NCBI RefSeq assembly: GCF_003268475.1
Contig: NZ_MCIF01000002.1
Span: forward strand, 5,670,968 to 5,734,967
Origin: Thermogemmatispora tikiterensis
Lineage (GTDB): Bacteria > Chloroflexota > Ktedonobacteria > Ktedonobacterales > Ktedonobacteraceae
Direction of reading: 5' to 3'
DNA length: 64,000 nucleotides
Part shown: positions 1 to 8,956 of the stretch, one piece after another
How positions within the stretch are numbered: the first letter of the stretch is position 1
Layout: every line of letters starts with the position of its first letter
Notes under the pieces: generated by a model
The model's database searches: none
What the model saw: only the letters and a program-made list of their open reading frames with translations
What the model was told of the DNA's origin: nothing
Translations under genes and position numbers: made by a program

Positions 1-329
1 CCATTGAGACGAATGTCGGCAGCAACCGTCAATCTATGATAGCATAGACGGGGTAAATGTACCATCCCTAGCGTATCTTCTGGGATATCTTTCTTAGCAC
101 GTCAGGGGCTGTTTCTGTTCCAGGTGCCTGCTGTGATAAAATCTGCATGGTTGGTATTTCGGGAGAGGCCTGGTCGATCTTAAGTATGCTGGATCGCTGT
201 AGGGAAGCAGAAGGAACGTAGGGGGGCGGAGTAGCGTCCGGTTCCAGGTGGAGCGGGCCGCCAGGAAGTGTGGAGAGGTACCTGCCTGCGCCAGGCCAGG
301 ACAGGCGGGCAGGAGTGGACACCTCGGGC
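1..329. other. Upstream region, no gene recognised
   Basis: No convincing reading frame is present. Open frames that enter from the left edge stop within about 15 codons. A small inverted repeat CTATG-ATAG-CATAG lies at 34-47 and could belong to a promoter of a gene outside the window. Frames on the minus strand between 68 and 362 have no ribosome binding site and look like chance frames of GC-rich DNA. Confidence 0.5.
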
Positions 330-358
330 TTGCCAGCCGTCGCGGCTGATGCTATACT
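330..358 (+). promoter_or_regulatory. Sigma-70-type promoter of the sigma factor gene
   Basis: TTGCCA at 330-335 and TATACT at 353-358 are separated by exactly 17 bases, about 95 bases before the ATG at 453. This suggests that the ECF-like gene is first transcribed by the housekeeping sigma factor. It is a motif match only. Confidence 0.55.
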
Positions 359-452
359 GCAAGAGCGTTTGCTCGCAGCCGGTCAGGTCCCGTAGCTGGC
401 TGAGGCTGGCAAGCGCTCACTATGGCCTGTACCCAGAGAGGAGCGTCTGCTT

Positions 453-1238
453 ATGGAGTCTCGCGGCTCATCTTCTCATGGCGAGACCGGGCCGCAGCCG
501 GAGGTCGCAAGCGGCGCCACGGCCCGGCCAGAGATGGATGAGCGCCTGTTACCCTTGGCGCAGTGGTCGGTTTCCGCTCTGGCGCGGGCCTGTGCCGAGG
601 AGACGAGCCGCTTTCTGAAGCAGGATCGTGCGGACGAGCGCTACTGTCTGGAGCTGTTCCGGCGGGCTTTGCTGCTGCGCGATGAGGAGGCCTGGGCTTG
701 CCTCTATCAGCAGTATGCCCCCCTGGTCTTGAGTTGGGTACATCAGCATCCGGCGGCCTCCCCGGTGTTGGAACATGATGGGGGCCAGTCGGTAGTGAAC
801 CTGGTCTTCGCGAAGTTTGCCCAGGCGCTCACTCCGGGCCGGGTCCAGCAGTTCGATTCCCTGGCTGCGCTCTTGAAGTATCTGAAGATGTGCGTGCACA
901 GCGTGGTAACCGATGAGAGGCGTGTGCAGCAGCTTCAGCAGCTTGAGCAGACGCTAGAGGCTCTGGAGCATGAGCCGGCGGTCGCCGATCCCGCCGAGGA
1001 GGTGGTGGCTCAGCTCTCGGCTCAGGATCTCTGGCAGGCGATCCTGGAAGAGCTGCATAGCGAAGAGGAACGCATGCTGATCTATCTGGCCTATGTTCAG
1101 GGATTGAAGCCCTCAGAGATCTGCCTGCGCTTTCAGCATCTCTTCCCGTCGGTGAACGATGTCTATCGCCTGAAGCGCAATATGCTCGATCGCCTGCGAC
1201 GCAATCGCCGTTTGCAGGCGCTCATGAAGGGCTGCTAG
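453..1238 (+). CDS. ECF-like RNA polymerase sigma factor
   Basis: This 261-residue protein looks like a divergent sigma-70-family factor with region 2 and region 4 only. Residues about 65-155 resemble region 2 (a helical stretch with LYQQYAPLV and a C-terminal DERR). Residues about 195-255 resemble region 4, with a helix-turn-helix around GLKPSEICLRF and a basic end (LDRLRRNRR). The N-terminal 60 residues are variable. The ATG is preceded by AGAGGAG about ten bases upstream. It is the first gene of a three-gene same-strand set with a zinc-finger protein and a CHAT protease, so it may be held inactive by the next gene product. Region 2 is weakly conserved, so promoter specificity cannot be guessed. 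Assignment as a sigma-like regulator is fairly safe; the ECF subgroup is unknown. Confidence 0.75.
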   Translation: MESRGSSSHGETGPQPEVASGATARPEMDERLLPLAQWSVSALARACAEETSRFLKQDRADERYCLELFRRALLLRDEEAWACLYQQYAPLVLSWVHQHPAASPVLEHDGGQSVVNLVFAKFAQALTPGRVQQFDSLAALLKYLKMCVHSVVTDERRVQQLQQLEQTLEALEHEPAVADPAEEVVAQLSAQDLWQAILEELHSEEERMLIYLAYVQGLKPSEICLRFQHLFPSVNDVYRLKRNMLDRLRRNRRLQALMKGC

Positions 1239-1272
1239 AGTGAGCACTTATCGCTCAGATCCCTTTCGCTCC

Positions 1273-1290
1273 CCTCTGGCCGGTCAGAGG
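1273..1290 (+). terminator. Weak hairpin after the sigma factor gene
   Basis: CCTCTG and CAGAGG pair across a six-base loop about 35 bases after the stop codon, followed by CGGGTTTCATTC. The stem is short and the T-run poor, so this is at best a weak terminator or processing site. Confidence 0.25.
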
Positions 1291-1369
1291 CGGGTTTCAT
1301 TCACAGCCTGTGAAGGCTGGCGGGGGGCGCAGAGATGTTCACGTAGTGAGATGCTTCCCCGCCTGGCTC

Positions 1370-1398
1370 TTGCAGGCGGCTGTCAAAGGCGTTAAAAT
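1370..1398 (+). promoter_or_regulatory. Promoter of the zinc-finger gene
   Basis: TTGCAG at 1370-1375 and TAAAAT at 1393-1398 are 17 bases apart. The leader to the ATG at 1672 would be about 265 bases and holds a hairpin (GACCCGAC at 1467-1474 with GTCGGGTC at 1486-1493). The zinc-finger and protease genes can thus be transcribed apart from the sigma gene. Motif match only. Confidence 0.45.
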
Positions 1399-1671
1399 CC
1401 CAGGAGTGGCCGTTTATTGGTGGTGAGGTCAGGAAAGCAGACAGGTAGGCAGACGGCTTACCTCTCGACCCGACTCCTGAAGCTGGTCGGGTCTGCGCTG
1501 GTTGCTCAAATCAGACGCAAGAAGGAAGAAGAAAGAAGGCAGATAGCTGCTGCGGTCTCGCTGGTCCGGTGAGCTGAGGGCCTGGGTGGAGGTCTGGAGC
1601 TGTGGGTGAGTAAGGCTGTAGATGACGCCGCTGCCAGCCATTCTTATCCAGTTCAGTCAGAGGAAACGCTC

Positions 1672-2610
1672 ATGGAATGTCGTCAACGGGGCGCTATCAG
1701 CGACGAAGAGATGCTTGCCTATCTGGCCGGCGAGGAGGTGCGACCAGCTGTGCTGGAGCACCTGGCTACTTGCCCCGCCTGTGCAACCCGGGTGGAGAGC
1801 TATCGCCGCCTTGAGTTAACTTTGCTCCAATCCCTCTATCGTTGGGACTGCCCCCCGGCTCAGGTGCTTGGTGAGTATTATCTCGGTCTGCTCAACAAGG
1901 AGGTCGCTGTGGCGGTGCGTTTCCATCTGGCCACTTGCCAGCATTGTGCGGCGGAGTTGGCGGTCCTCTCCCACTTTCTCGCCTCGGAGACGCGACTGGC
2001 GGAAGCTTCCCCACTCTCTGAGTTGGACCTTGCTGAGTTGGAGCTGGCGGCCTCGCTGGCCCTTGAGCAGGAGGAAGAGGCTCCGGCAGAGGCCGAAATG
2101 GGCGAGATGCTGCCCTGGCCCTCTTCGTGGCCCCTGGATGATGGCCCTCCTTCCCAGACCCATCCCCTGGCGTCGGCCCGGACGGGCCGTCCGTCGCTGG
2201 GCGAGCAGATGGCTGCCAGCGCCCGCCGGATTGTGGCCACGTTGCTCGCTCCCCAGCCACGCCTGGCCTACCAGCGTGATCTGACCCCATCAGAACAGGC
2301 TGAGGCGCTCTGGCCACGTCGCTATAGCGCCGAGGATTTTAGCATTTCACTCCATGTAGAACATGGTTCCTCGCGTCAGGATGGCCTGGAGTTGATCGGC
2401 TTTGTGACGCGCAAGGGAACAGCTCTGGAGGCCCTTCAGGGAACGCCGGTGCGCCTGACTGCCGCCTCGGGGACCGTGCGCTCTGGTCGCATCGATGAGC
2501 TGGGCAATTTCCTCTTCTCCGCTCTGGCCCCGGAAACCTATACCCTCGAATTGCAGTTCCCTGAAGGCACTGTGGTCATTGAGTCGCTGCAGCTCGCTCT
2601 CCCAGAGTAG
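1672..2610 (+). CDS. Double zinc-finger, anti-sigma-like protein with C-terminal beta domain
   Basis: The 312-residue product carries two HX3CX2C motifs (HLATCPAC near residue 28 and HLATCQHC near residue 85), the zinc-binding anti-sigma signature seen in zf-HC2/ZAS proteins. A Glu/Ala/Pro-rich linker (about 120-180) joins them to a C-terminal beta-sandwich-like part (about 230-312; FVTRKGTALEALQGTPVRLT, then GNFLFSALAPETYTLEL) that resembles carboxypeptidase-regulatory-like folds. No membrane helix is visible, so it would be a soluble anti-sigma factor. The ATG at 1672 is chosen because AGAGGA lies seven bases upstream; a GTG at 1606 is possible but has no such site. Its place between the sigma factor and the CHAT protease suggests it is the checkpoint protein and perhaps the protease target; that is inference. 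Confidence 0.65.
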   Translation: MECRQRGAISDEEMLAYLAGEEVRPAVLEHLATCPACATRVESYRRLELTLLQSLYRWDCPPAQVLGEYYLGLLNKEVAVAVRFHLATCQHCAAELAVLSHFLASETRLAEASPLSELDLAELELAASLALEQEEEAPAEAEMGEMLPWPSSWPLDDGPPSQTHPLASARTGRPSLGEQMAASARRIVATLLAPQPRLAYQRDLTPSEQAEALWPRRYSAEDFSISLHVEHGSSRQDGLELIGFVTRKGTALEALQGTPVRLTAASGTVRSGRIDELGNFLFSALAPETYTLELQFPEGTVVIESLQLALPE

Positions 2611-2711
2611 CGCATTCACGCTCTCTCTGCGCCGCTCGCTTCTACCGGCCTTTGCTCAGCGACCTCTCTCTCTGCCTCCCCCGGCTGGCATTGCGTGATT
2701 TTTTGGCCATC

Positions 2712-2725
2712 CAAACGTTTGGAAT
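2712..2725. promoter_or_regulatory. Perfect 14-bp palindrome, LacI-family-like operator
   Basis: TCCAAACGTTTGGA is a perfect palindrome centred on CG, the typical form of LacI/PurR-family operators (the E. coli PurR core is GCAAACGTTTGC). It lies about 125 bases before the CHAT gene, in the gap after the zinc-finger gene. I saw no other copy in the window and no LacI-type gene nearby. Confidence 0.4.
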
Positions 2726-2849
2726 CTGGCTGAGGGAGAGAAAGAAGGGGGCAACAATGGCTCGCTGTCAGGTTTTTTCTCTCCATCCTTTCTGGGTTTC
2801 TTTTTGGCTTCTTCTTTGGCGTTGTCTGTATCATTGTGGGTCTTGGTGA

Positions 2850-5800
2850 TTGGGATCGGCCTGGTCCAGGAATGGAACGTTCTGTATGGCATACAGGGGC
2901 AACACTGGGGCACACTGGGAACTGCTGGCTGAGCTGCTTGTGAATGCAGACGAGAGTGAGGGCCAGCGCTTGCTGAGGGAGCAGCTGCCCTTGCTGGACC
3001 CGTCGGCCCTGGCTCGCCTGGTCATGTGGCTGAAGCGAGAGGCCGATCGGCGCTGGCACGATGAGCCGCAGCTTTCTTTGCGCCTGGCTGCTCACTTGCT
3101 ATTGATCGGCGAATGGACAGGCAGGCGCGACTATTGTGGGCTTGGCTTGCTGACCCGGGCCGAGGCTCTGCGGCGCCTGGAGCGCGATGAGGAGGCGTTG
3201 CGGGACTTCGATGCGGCTGGGGCCGCGTTTCTGGCCTGCGATGACCACCTCGGCTGGGCTCGCACGCGCAGCGGACGGATTGCGGTTTGTCTCCAGCTGG
3301 GCCGTTTCCAGGAGGCGTTGCAGGACGCTGCGGCGGCACGCGCGATCTTCCTTCGGCAGGGCAATTGGCTGCGCGTGGGTCAGATGGAGGCCAATGCGGC
3401 CATCGTCCACTATGAGCTTGGTCACTACGACCAGGCCCTCACTCTTTTTGAACGGGCTACCGAGGCTTATCGCCGCCACGGCGAGGGGATTGAACTGCCT
3501 CTGGCCCGCGCCTGGGCCAATAAGGCTGTCACCCTGGCCGCCCTGGGACGCCTCCGTGAGGCGCTGGCGCTGCACGAGCGGGCGCGGGCCATCTTCGCCT
3601 CCTATCGCGGTCAGGAACTAGCGGTCGCACGTCAGGAGTTGAATATGGCCCAGATCTATGCAGCTCAGGGTCATTTTAGCCGTGCCCTCGCCCTCTTTGA
3701 ACGCAGTCGGACAACTTTTCAGCGGCACGCTCTGGCGCTGGCCGCCGCTGAAGTGGCCTGCGAGACCTGTTATTGCCTGCTGCGTTTGAATCGCGCTCGT
3801 GAGGCGGCTGAGCTGGCGGAGGAGGCGGCGGCTTTTTTCCGCACGGTTCCTGGTGGTCGCGGGCGCCACTACCTGGCGCTGGCCTTGATGTGGCAGGCAC
3901 AGGCAGCCCTGGCGATGAAGGAGCTGCGCCGCGCCGAAACGCTGTTGGCGGAGGCGCGCACGCTTCTGGAGGCTGGCGGCCTGGAGGTACCGGCGGCCTC
4001 GCTGGCGCTGTTGCAGGCAGAACTCTTGTTTGCCAGTGGACAACTTGAGGAGAGCCTGGCGGCGGTGCGTCTGGCGGCTACAGCTTTCTCCAGGCAGGCA
4101 GCCCTCCCCCAGTTAGCGCGCGCCCTCTTGTTGCAGGCTCAAATTGCTATGAGCCGCGGCGACGAGGCGCTGGCCGATTCGCTCTGTGCTCAGGCACTGA
4201 AGATGGCGCAGGAGCAGGGCCTGCTGGAGCTGGTCTATCGCTGTGAGGATTTACGCGGGCAGCTCGCAGAGGCCCGTGGGGAGTTGGAGGAGGCTGCTCG
4301 GGCCTATGCACGGGCGGTCCAGGGGATCGAGGAGATTCAGGCCCGCCTTGTCTTTGATGCGCGCGCCAGCTTTCTCGAAGATAAGCGAACGCTCTATGAA
4401 AGGGCGGTACGCCTGGCCTTGCTCCGTGGAGATGGGGCTCAGGCTTTGGGGTATGTTGAGCAGGCCAAGTCGCGGGTGCTCGGCGACTATCTGCGCAATA
4501 CTGTTGAGATTCGGGTCCATGTCGAGCGGGCGGGGCAGCCAGAAGTTGAGGCGCTGCTGGAAGAGCTGGCGCGCCTGCGTGAGGAACAAGCCTGGTTCAG
4601 CTCGCTCGTCTATGGCACGGAGCAGGCGGTTGAGCTGAGCGATACGGCCTTCAGGCGCCTGCCTGCGCTTGATCCAGCCTGTGCCCGTCAGGAGATGCGA
4701 CGGCGCGAGCGACAGATTGAGCGCTTGCTGGAGCAGCTGGGCCTGCCAGCTATAGACGGCACCTATCCCTCGCGGGCCGCGAAAAAAGTGGAAACAGGCT
4801 GGCTGGAGCGCCTGGCGAACCTGCAAGGCTCGCTGGAGCCGCGGACAGTGGTGCTGGAGTACTATCTGGCTGGAGAGGACCTGTATGTCTTTTCGCTGGC
4901 AGCGGGTCACCTGCGCTGGCGCCGTCTGCGGGGAGCTGTGCCTGAGCTGGAGCGCCTCTATGCCCTCTGGCGCCTGAATCTCGATCTGGCAGGCCAGGCG
5001 GCGGCGGCCCCGACTGGGCAGGCGACCCGTGAGCTGGCGGAGCTACAAGAGAACTGCCTGGGTCTGTTGCAGAGGCTCTATCACCTCCTGCTAGATCCAG
5101 TACTGCCCGTCCTCTACTCCTGCGAGCAGCTGCTGGTGGTCCCCTATGGCCTGCTGCACTATCTACCATTCCACTGCCTCTTCGACGGGGTGCAGTTTCT
5201 GGTGGAGCGTCTGGCAGTTGCGTATCTGCCCTCTCTGGGCCTGCTGGAGGTCTGCCGACGTCGCGGTCGGCGCCGGCGGACAACCCGTCAGGCGCTGCGC
5301 CAGGCACTGGTGCTGGGCCTCTCCGATCGCGGGCGCCTGCCGTGGGCGGTGAGCGAGGCGCGGGCCGTGGCCCGCTTGTTGGGTGCTCCCTGCTATCTTG
5401 ATGCGGAAGCCACCAGTACGCGCTTGCTAGAGGAAGGTCCGCTGGCGCCGCTGTTGCATATTGCGGCCCACGGCCTCTTCCGTCTTGATGCTCCCAATTT
5501 CTCCTTTATCCAGCTCGCTGATCGCCAACTGAGCACCATTGAGGTCTTTAATCTCGACCTGGCCTCTTGCTCGCTGGTGACCTTGAGTGCCTGTGAGACG
5601 GGGCGGGTGGCTCTGGGTGGGGTGGATGAGGTCATGGGCCTGGGGCGGGGCTTTCTCTATGCGGGAGCTGCTTCGCTGCTGCCAACGCTGTGGAAGGTAG
5701 ATGACGCCAGTAGTGCCGGACTGATGACGCTCTTCTACGAAGGGTTACTGGCCGGTCGCTCCAAGGTCGTGGCCCTGGCCGAGGCTCAGCGCGCCTTTCT

Positions 5801-5897
5801 GGCCCGGACGCGCTCTTCGGCACATGCTTGCTATGCCCATCCCTATTTCTGGGCGGCCTATCAGCTGATTGGCGACCCGGGTCCTCTACTCCAGTGA
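2850..5897 (+). CDS. TPR-CHAT domain protein (caspase-like protease)
   Basis: This is a 1015-residue protein with helical TPR repeats over about residues 75-500 (many A-x3-GR/GD-x-EAL helices) and a C-terminal CHAT domain over about 700-1010. The caspase-type catalytic pair is visible: His in HIAAHGLF (about 874) and Cys in SACETG (about 915), followed by the family-typical GLGRGFLYAGA and LWKVDD blocks. CHAT proteases are clan CD cysteine peptidases related to caspases and separase; TPR arms bind partners or substrates. No signal peptide or membrane helix is seen, so it acts in the cytoplasm. The start is uncertain: TTG at 2850 gives the longest frame, while an ATG at 2886 has a poorly spaced AGGA. 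It follows the sigma and zinc-finger genes, which makes a proteolytic control circuit plausible. Confidence 0.85.
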   Translation: MGSAWSRNGTFCMAYRGNTGAHWELLAELLVNADESEGQRLLREQLPLLDPSALARLVMWLKREADRRWHDEPQLSLRLAAHLLLIGEWTGRRDYCGLGLLTRAEALRRLERDEEALRDFDAAGAAFLACDDHLGWARTRSGRIAVCLQLGRFQEALQDAAAARAIFLRQGNWLRVGQMEANAAIVHYELGHYDQALTLFERATEAYRRHGEGIELPLARAWANKAVTLAALGRLREALALHERARAIFASYRGQELAVARQELNMAQIYAAQGHFSRALALFERSRTTFQRHALALAAAEVACETCYCLLRLNRAREAAELAEEAAAFFRTVPGGRGRHYLALALMWQAQAALAMKELRRAETLLAEARTLLEAGGLEVPAASLALLQAELLFASGQLEESLAAVRLAATAFSRQAALPQLARALLLQAQIAMSRGDEALADSLCAQALKMAQEQGLLELVYRCEDLRGQLAEARGELEEAARAYARAVQGIEEIQARLVFDARASFLEDKRTLYERAVRLALLRGDGAQALGYVEQAKSRVLGDYLRNTVEIRVHVERAGQPEVEALLEELARLREEQAWFSSLVYGTEQAVELSDTAFRRLPALDPACARQEMRRRERQIERLLEQLGLPAIDGTYPSRAAKKVETGWLERLANLQGSLEPRTVVLEYYLAGEDLYVFSLAAGHLRWRRLRGAVPELERLYALWRLNLDLAGQAAAAPTGQATRELAELQENCLGLLQRLYHLLLDPVLPVLYSCEQLLVVPYGLLHYLPFHCLFDGVQFLVERLAVAYLPSLGLLEVCRRRGRRRRTTRQALRQALVLGLSDRGRLPWAVSEARAVARLLGAPCYLDAEATSTRLLEEGPLAPLLHIAAHGLFRLDAPNFSFIQLADRQLSTIEVFNLDLASCSLVTLSACETGRVALGGVDEVMGLGRGFLYAGAASLLPTLWKVDDASSAGLMTLFYEGLLAGRSKVVALAEAQRAFLARTRSSAHACYAHPYFWAAYQLIGDPGPLLQ

Positions 5898-6048
5898 ACT
5901 GGCCAGCGCTGGAAGATTGGCAGTAGGATATAATTTGGGCTGGATGGAGCATAAAAAAAGAGGAGCGCGTGGCAGTGAGCGGAGAGAACCGCCGCCGTGG
6001 CCCGTGGCTGGCCTCCTCGCCAACGCGCATGCTGCAAGGAGCGGATCG

Positions 6049-6390
6049 ATGCAAGAAGAGCGCGATGTTTTCCCCACGTCCTTTCTGTTGGATGACCAGC
6101 AGCGGCGCCTGATCTTGAGCTGGAGTGACGGGCATGAGAGCGTCCACTCCTGGGAGAAGCTGCGCCGGGCCTGCCCCTGTGCCTTCTGTGCTGGCGAAGG
6201 CGGGTCGCCGGGCATGTTACAGCGCCGGCAGCAGTTGAATAGAGAAGAGACAACGCTGGTCAATCTGGAGCCGGTGGGACGCTATGGTCTGACTCCTATC
6301 TGGGAGGATGGCCATCGAACGGGCATCTTTACCTTTGAAAAGCTGCGCCAGCTTTGTGAATGCCCGCAGTGTCGTCCCAGCGGCAGGTAG
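6049..6390 (+). CDS. DUF971 family protein
   Basis: The 113-residue product matches the DUF971 (gamma-butyrobetaine hydroxylase-like N-terminal) pattern: WSDGHESVHSWEKLRRACPCAFCAGE with three cysteines, then a second WEDGHRTGIFTFEKLRQLCECPQC half. The cysteines could bind zinc. Members are found alone or near Fe-S assembly genes; the biochemical role is not settled. The ATG at 6049 is chosen because AAGGAG stands six bases before it; the upstream extension in this frame is basic and unlike the family. Confidence 0.8.
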   Translation: MQEERDVFPTSFLLDDQQRRLILSWSDGHESVHSWEKLRRACPCAFCAGEGGSPGMLQRRQQLNREETTLVNLEPVGRYGLTPIWEDGHRTGIFTFEKLRQLCECPQCRPSGR

Positions 6391-6535
6391 GACAAGAGCA
6401 ATCCAGAAGTCCTGTCCCTCTTAACAAAGGCGGCGCTCTGAGCCATAGTAGTAAATGTAGTGCATCTAGACAATGGCAGACATGCATATCTCGCTGCAGA
6501 AGAGTGAGCGCCGTCTTTGTGAAAGGAGGTTCTCC

Positions 6536-6691
6536 ATGAGCGGAGGAAGCTCACCTGTGCACGAGAGCGCCTCAGCGCGCCGCCATCCAGGGCGCCTGCT
6601 CTCAGGCTGGACGGTTCGCCTGCTGGTTGCTTTTGTGATAAGCTGGCTGCTGCTGCTGGCGTTCTTTGCAAGTGGAGCTGTCTCACACTAG
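6536..6691 (+). CDS. Small single-pass membrane protein
   Basis: A 51-residue protein with a basic N-terminal half and one hydrophobic helix (about residues 27-46, VRLLVAFVISWLLLLAFFAS), most likely Nin-Cout. A near-perfect ribosome binding site GAAAGGAGGT (6521-6530) is five bases before the ATG, which is the main reason to believe the gene is real. An in-frame ATG at 6473 lacks a site. I recognise no family and assign no function. Confidence 0.6.
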   Translation: MSGGSSPVHESASARRHPGRLLSGWTVRLLVAFVISWLLLLAFFASGAVSH

Positions 6692-7034
6692 CATGGAATA
6701 GAGGTCTGCCGCGCAGGTGCCTCTTGGTTGGCCCGGTGGCTGGTGGTCGCCTGCGCTTCTGGCTCCCTCTGTTGATCCCCGCGCCCGGCTGGCAGCCAGC
6801 GGGATCTGACCGGCCAGGAAGCTGGCTCCTTCCCGGCCTGGACAGGTCGCCGCTTGCTGCTTGCGTTGTTGCCTGCCATCAGACCTGGCGACTCGGTGCC
6901 AGCCCTCCTACCTCCTATCTCTCCCCATTCAGGAGCGCCGACCGCCGCATCTCTTCAGCGCCGACTCTGGCTGGTTGGTCAATCCTCCCATCTCCCCTAC
7001 TCAGGCACGCTTGCGCCCCTGTCCGCCTGGGATC
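6692..7034. other. Gap between converging genes with GC-rich hairpins
   Basis: No gene is seen. Two strong GC-rich hairpins lie here: one at 6784-6803 (GCTGG-CAG-CCAGC with CCC/GGG extension) and one at 6812-6838 (GGCC/GGAAG arms with one mismatch). Placed between the ends of a plus-strand and a minus-strand gene, they may end transcription from both sides, though neither has a T-run. Confidence 0.4.
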
Positions 7035-7952
7035 TCAGGCTGAGGCTGAGGCGCGTGCCTCGCGTATCGAACGGGCGTAGGCTCGCAAGCGGGCCGATGA
7101 GAGGCGGCGTTCGATGATGTGTTGCGTCACCGGCAGGGTGCGCAGCCTGAGCGGCAGATGCGGGAGTGTGCTGCGCAGCCCCTGCATGACCAGGTCAAAC
7201 GCTTGCTGATGCCGGGGTCCCCAGGGATAGCCGTAGAGGCTACGCACCCGTTCCGGCAGCAGACCGCAGGTGATCAAGAAATGGAAGTGCAGCACAGGAC
7301 GAAAGACGGTCGGTAGGGGCGGAAACAGCACAGTATGGGCCAGACGGCGTGCCTGGGGTGTAGCCGCCAGCTGATCGCTCTGGACCATCTCCTCGACGTA
7401 GCGCTGCAGCTCAGCCAGCGTCGCTGGCATAGATCTGGGCTGCAGTCCAAGCAAGCGCGCCTGGGCCTTACTCTCCTGATAGTAACGCTCCTGCTCGTCG
7501 GCTGTCAGCGGTCCGATCAGGCTGGTATAGAGTAGCAGCGCCGTGTCTACCAGGGTGGCGTGCACCCAGAGGAGCAGCTCCTGGTCACGGGCGCGGTAGA
7601 AAGTGCCACGGCGATAGGCGCCGGCGTCCTGGGGCAAATGGCCGAAGACACCGGCGTGGAGCCGGTTAATGGTGCGGGCCGCCTCATGGGCTTCGGGTCT
7701 ATCCCCGAAAGTCAGAATCTGGCCGAGCATGAACGTATGTAGGGTACGTGCCGCCGGATCAGTAAGATAGCTGCTGTGGGTATAGACGCCCTCGGCCACC
7801 AGCGGGTGGGCGATCTGCAGCAGAACCGCGCGCGCACCTCCCAGCAGAATGGCGGCCTCGCGTGTAACTTTCCAGGTCACACTCTCGGGGCCGTAGTAGC
7901 CGTAAAGGCCAGCCTCTGCTCGTCCTGGCTCCACTTGTCTGGCCTCTCTCAT
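7035..7952 (-). CDS. DUF2236 / MpaB-like oxygenase family protein
   Basis: The 305-residue product has the features of the DUF2236 family (latex-clearing rubber oxygenase / MpaB catalytic domain): an N-terminal GYYGPESVTWKVTREAAILLGGARAVLLQIAHPLVAEGV with the conserved QIAHP histidine, then LHAGVFG and LLLWVHATLVDTALLLY with a further conserved WVHATL histidine. Family members are b-type haem proteins that cleave or oxidise hydrophobic substrates; no substrate can be named here. It lies 89 bases downstream of an SDR gene on the same strand, so the two may be co-transcribed. Confidence 0.8.
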   Translation of the reverse strand: MREARQVEPGRAEAGLYGYYGPESVTWKVTREAAILLGGARAVLLQIAHPLVAEGVYTHSSYLTDPAARTLHTFMLGQILTFGDRPEAHEAARTINRLHAGVFGHLPQDAGAYRRGTFYRARDQELLLWVHATLVDTALLLYTSLIGPLTADEQERYYQESKAQARLLGLQPRSMPATLAELQRYVEEMVQSDQLAATPQARRLAHTVLFPPLPTVFRPVLHFHFLITCGLLPERVRSLYGYPWGPRHQQAFDLVMQGLRSTLPHLPLRLRTLPVTQHIIERRLSSARLRAYARSIREARASASA

Positions 7953-8041
7953 GTGTGTTCTCCTCGTTTGTTCCTGGCTGGGCCCTGCCTCTGGCTCCCT
8001 CCTCTCTCACCCTCGTGATGTTCTAGAGCTATGCCTGCCTA

Positions 8042-8902
8042 TTATGCTGGCTCCTGCTCCTGATGGGTCCTCTGGAGCTGCGCCAGGCGCTGCTGAAAGG
8101 CGCGTCCCATCAGCTCCTCGGCCTTCTCAGGATCTTGCTCCATGACTTGCAGAATCAGAGCCGTGTCGCGATCCGGCGCCAGCGTCAGATCGTGCTGGTC
8201 GTGCAGGGCCGCCTGGATCATTTCGTCGGCAACCTGCTCGGGTGTGAGCAGGGCCTGAATGTTGAGGAGCTGCGAGTCGGCCTCGGCCTGTTGCACCATG
8301 GGGGTGTCTACCCAAGAGGGATAGACTGTTGTGATGCCGATGCCGCTGCCATAGAGTTCCGCCCGCAGCGCGGCGGCGAAGCCGCGCACGGCCCACTTGC
8401 TCGCGCAGTAGCCACTGAGGGCGGGCACTGGCAGCTTGCCTGCGACCGACGAGAGGAAGATGAAGTGGCCTCGGCCCTGGCGGCGCATGGCAGGTAAAGC
8501 TGCCTTGACACAGTGGAAGGTGCCCATGAAGTTGATGGCCAGCAGCGCCTCCATGTCGCGGGCGGTGAAGCTGTCGATCGGCCCACCGCGTCCGATGCCA
8601 GCGCTGGTTACCACCAGGTCGAGATGACCGCCGTCAAGGGCCACCGCCTGGCGCATCAGCTCCTCGACCTGGGCTTCAACGGTGACGTCGGTGACAACAG
8701 TCAGGACCTTGCCCCGCTCCTGCCTCGGGCCGCTGCTCTCCTGCTGTAAGCGCTGCGCGGCCTCCATCAAGCCGCCCTGGTTAATATCGGCAAGCACGAC
8801 ATGTGCGCCTCGCTCGTGGAGGACGCGGGCCGTTGCCAGGCCGATGCCGCTGGCTGCCCCTGTGACGACGGCCACGGCGTTCGCAATCGCTGTCACTGTC
8901 AT
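8042..8902 (-). CDS. Short-chain dehydrogenase/reductase (SDR)
   Basis: A 286-residue classical SDR. It has the Rossmann glycine motif TGAASGIG (residues 14-21), an acidic residue after strand 2 (LADIN, pointing to NAD(H) preference), the SAGIG segment in place of NNAG, and the catalytic Ser (FLSS, about 151-152), Tyr165 and Lys169 (YCASK). It oxidises or reduces an alcohol/ketone pair; the substrate is unknown. The start at 8902 is preferred because AGGAG lies nine bases upstream; a start 13 codons earlier is also open. It precedes the DUF2236 gene on the same strand. Confidence 0.88.
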   Translation of the reverse strand: MTVTAIANAVAVVTGAASGIGLATARVLHERGAHVVLADINQGGLMEAAQRLQQESSGPRQERGKVLTVVTDVTVEAQVEELMRQAVALDGGHLDLVVTSAGIGRGGPIDSFTARDMEALLAINFMGTFHCVKAALPAMRRQGRGHFIFLSSVAGKLPVPALSGYCASKWAVRGFAAALRAELYGSGIGITTVYPSWVDTPMVQQAEADSQLLNIQALLTPEQVADEMIQAALHDQHDLTLAPDRDTALILQVMEQDPEKAEELMGRAFQQRLAQLQRTHQEQEPA

Positions 8903-8956
8903 TGCTCGCAGCTCCTCTCGCTTTCGCTCTGCTCTCTTCAAGCTGTGCGCTCTCTG

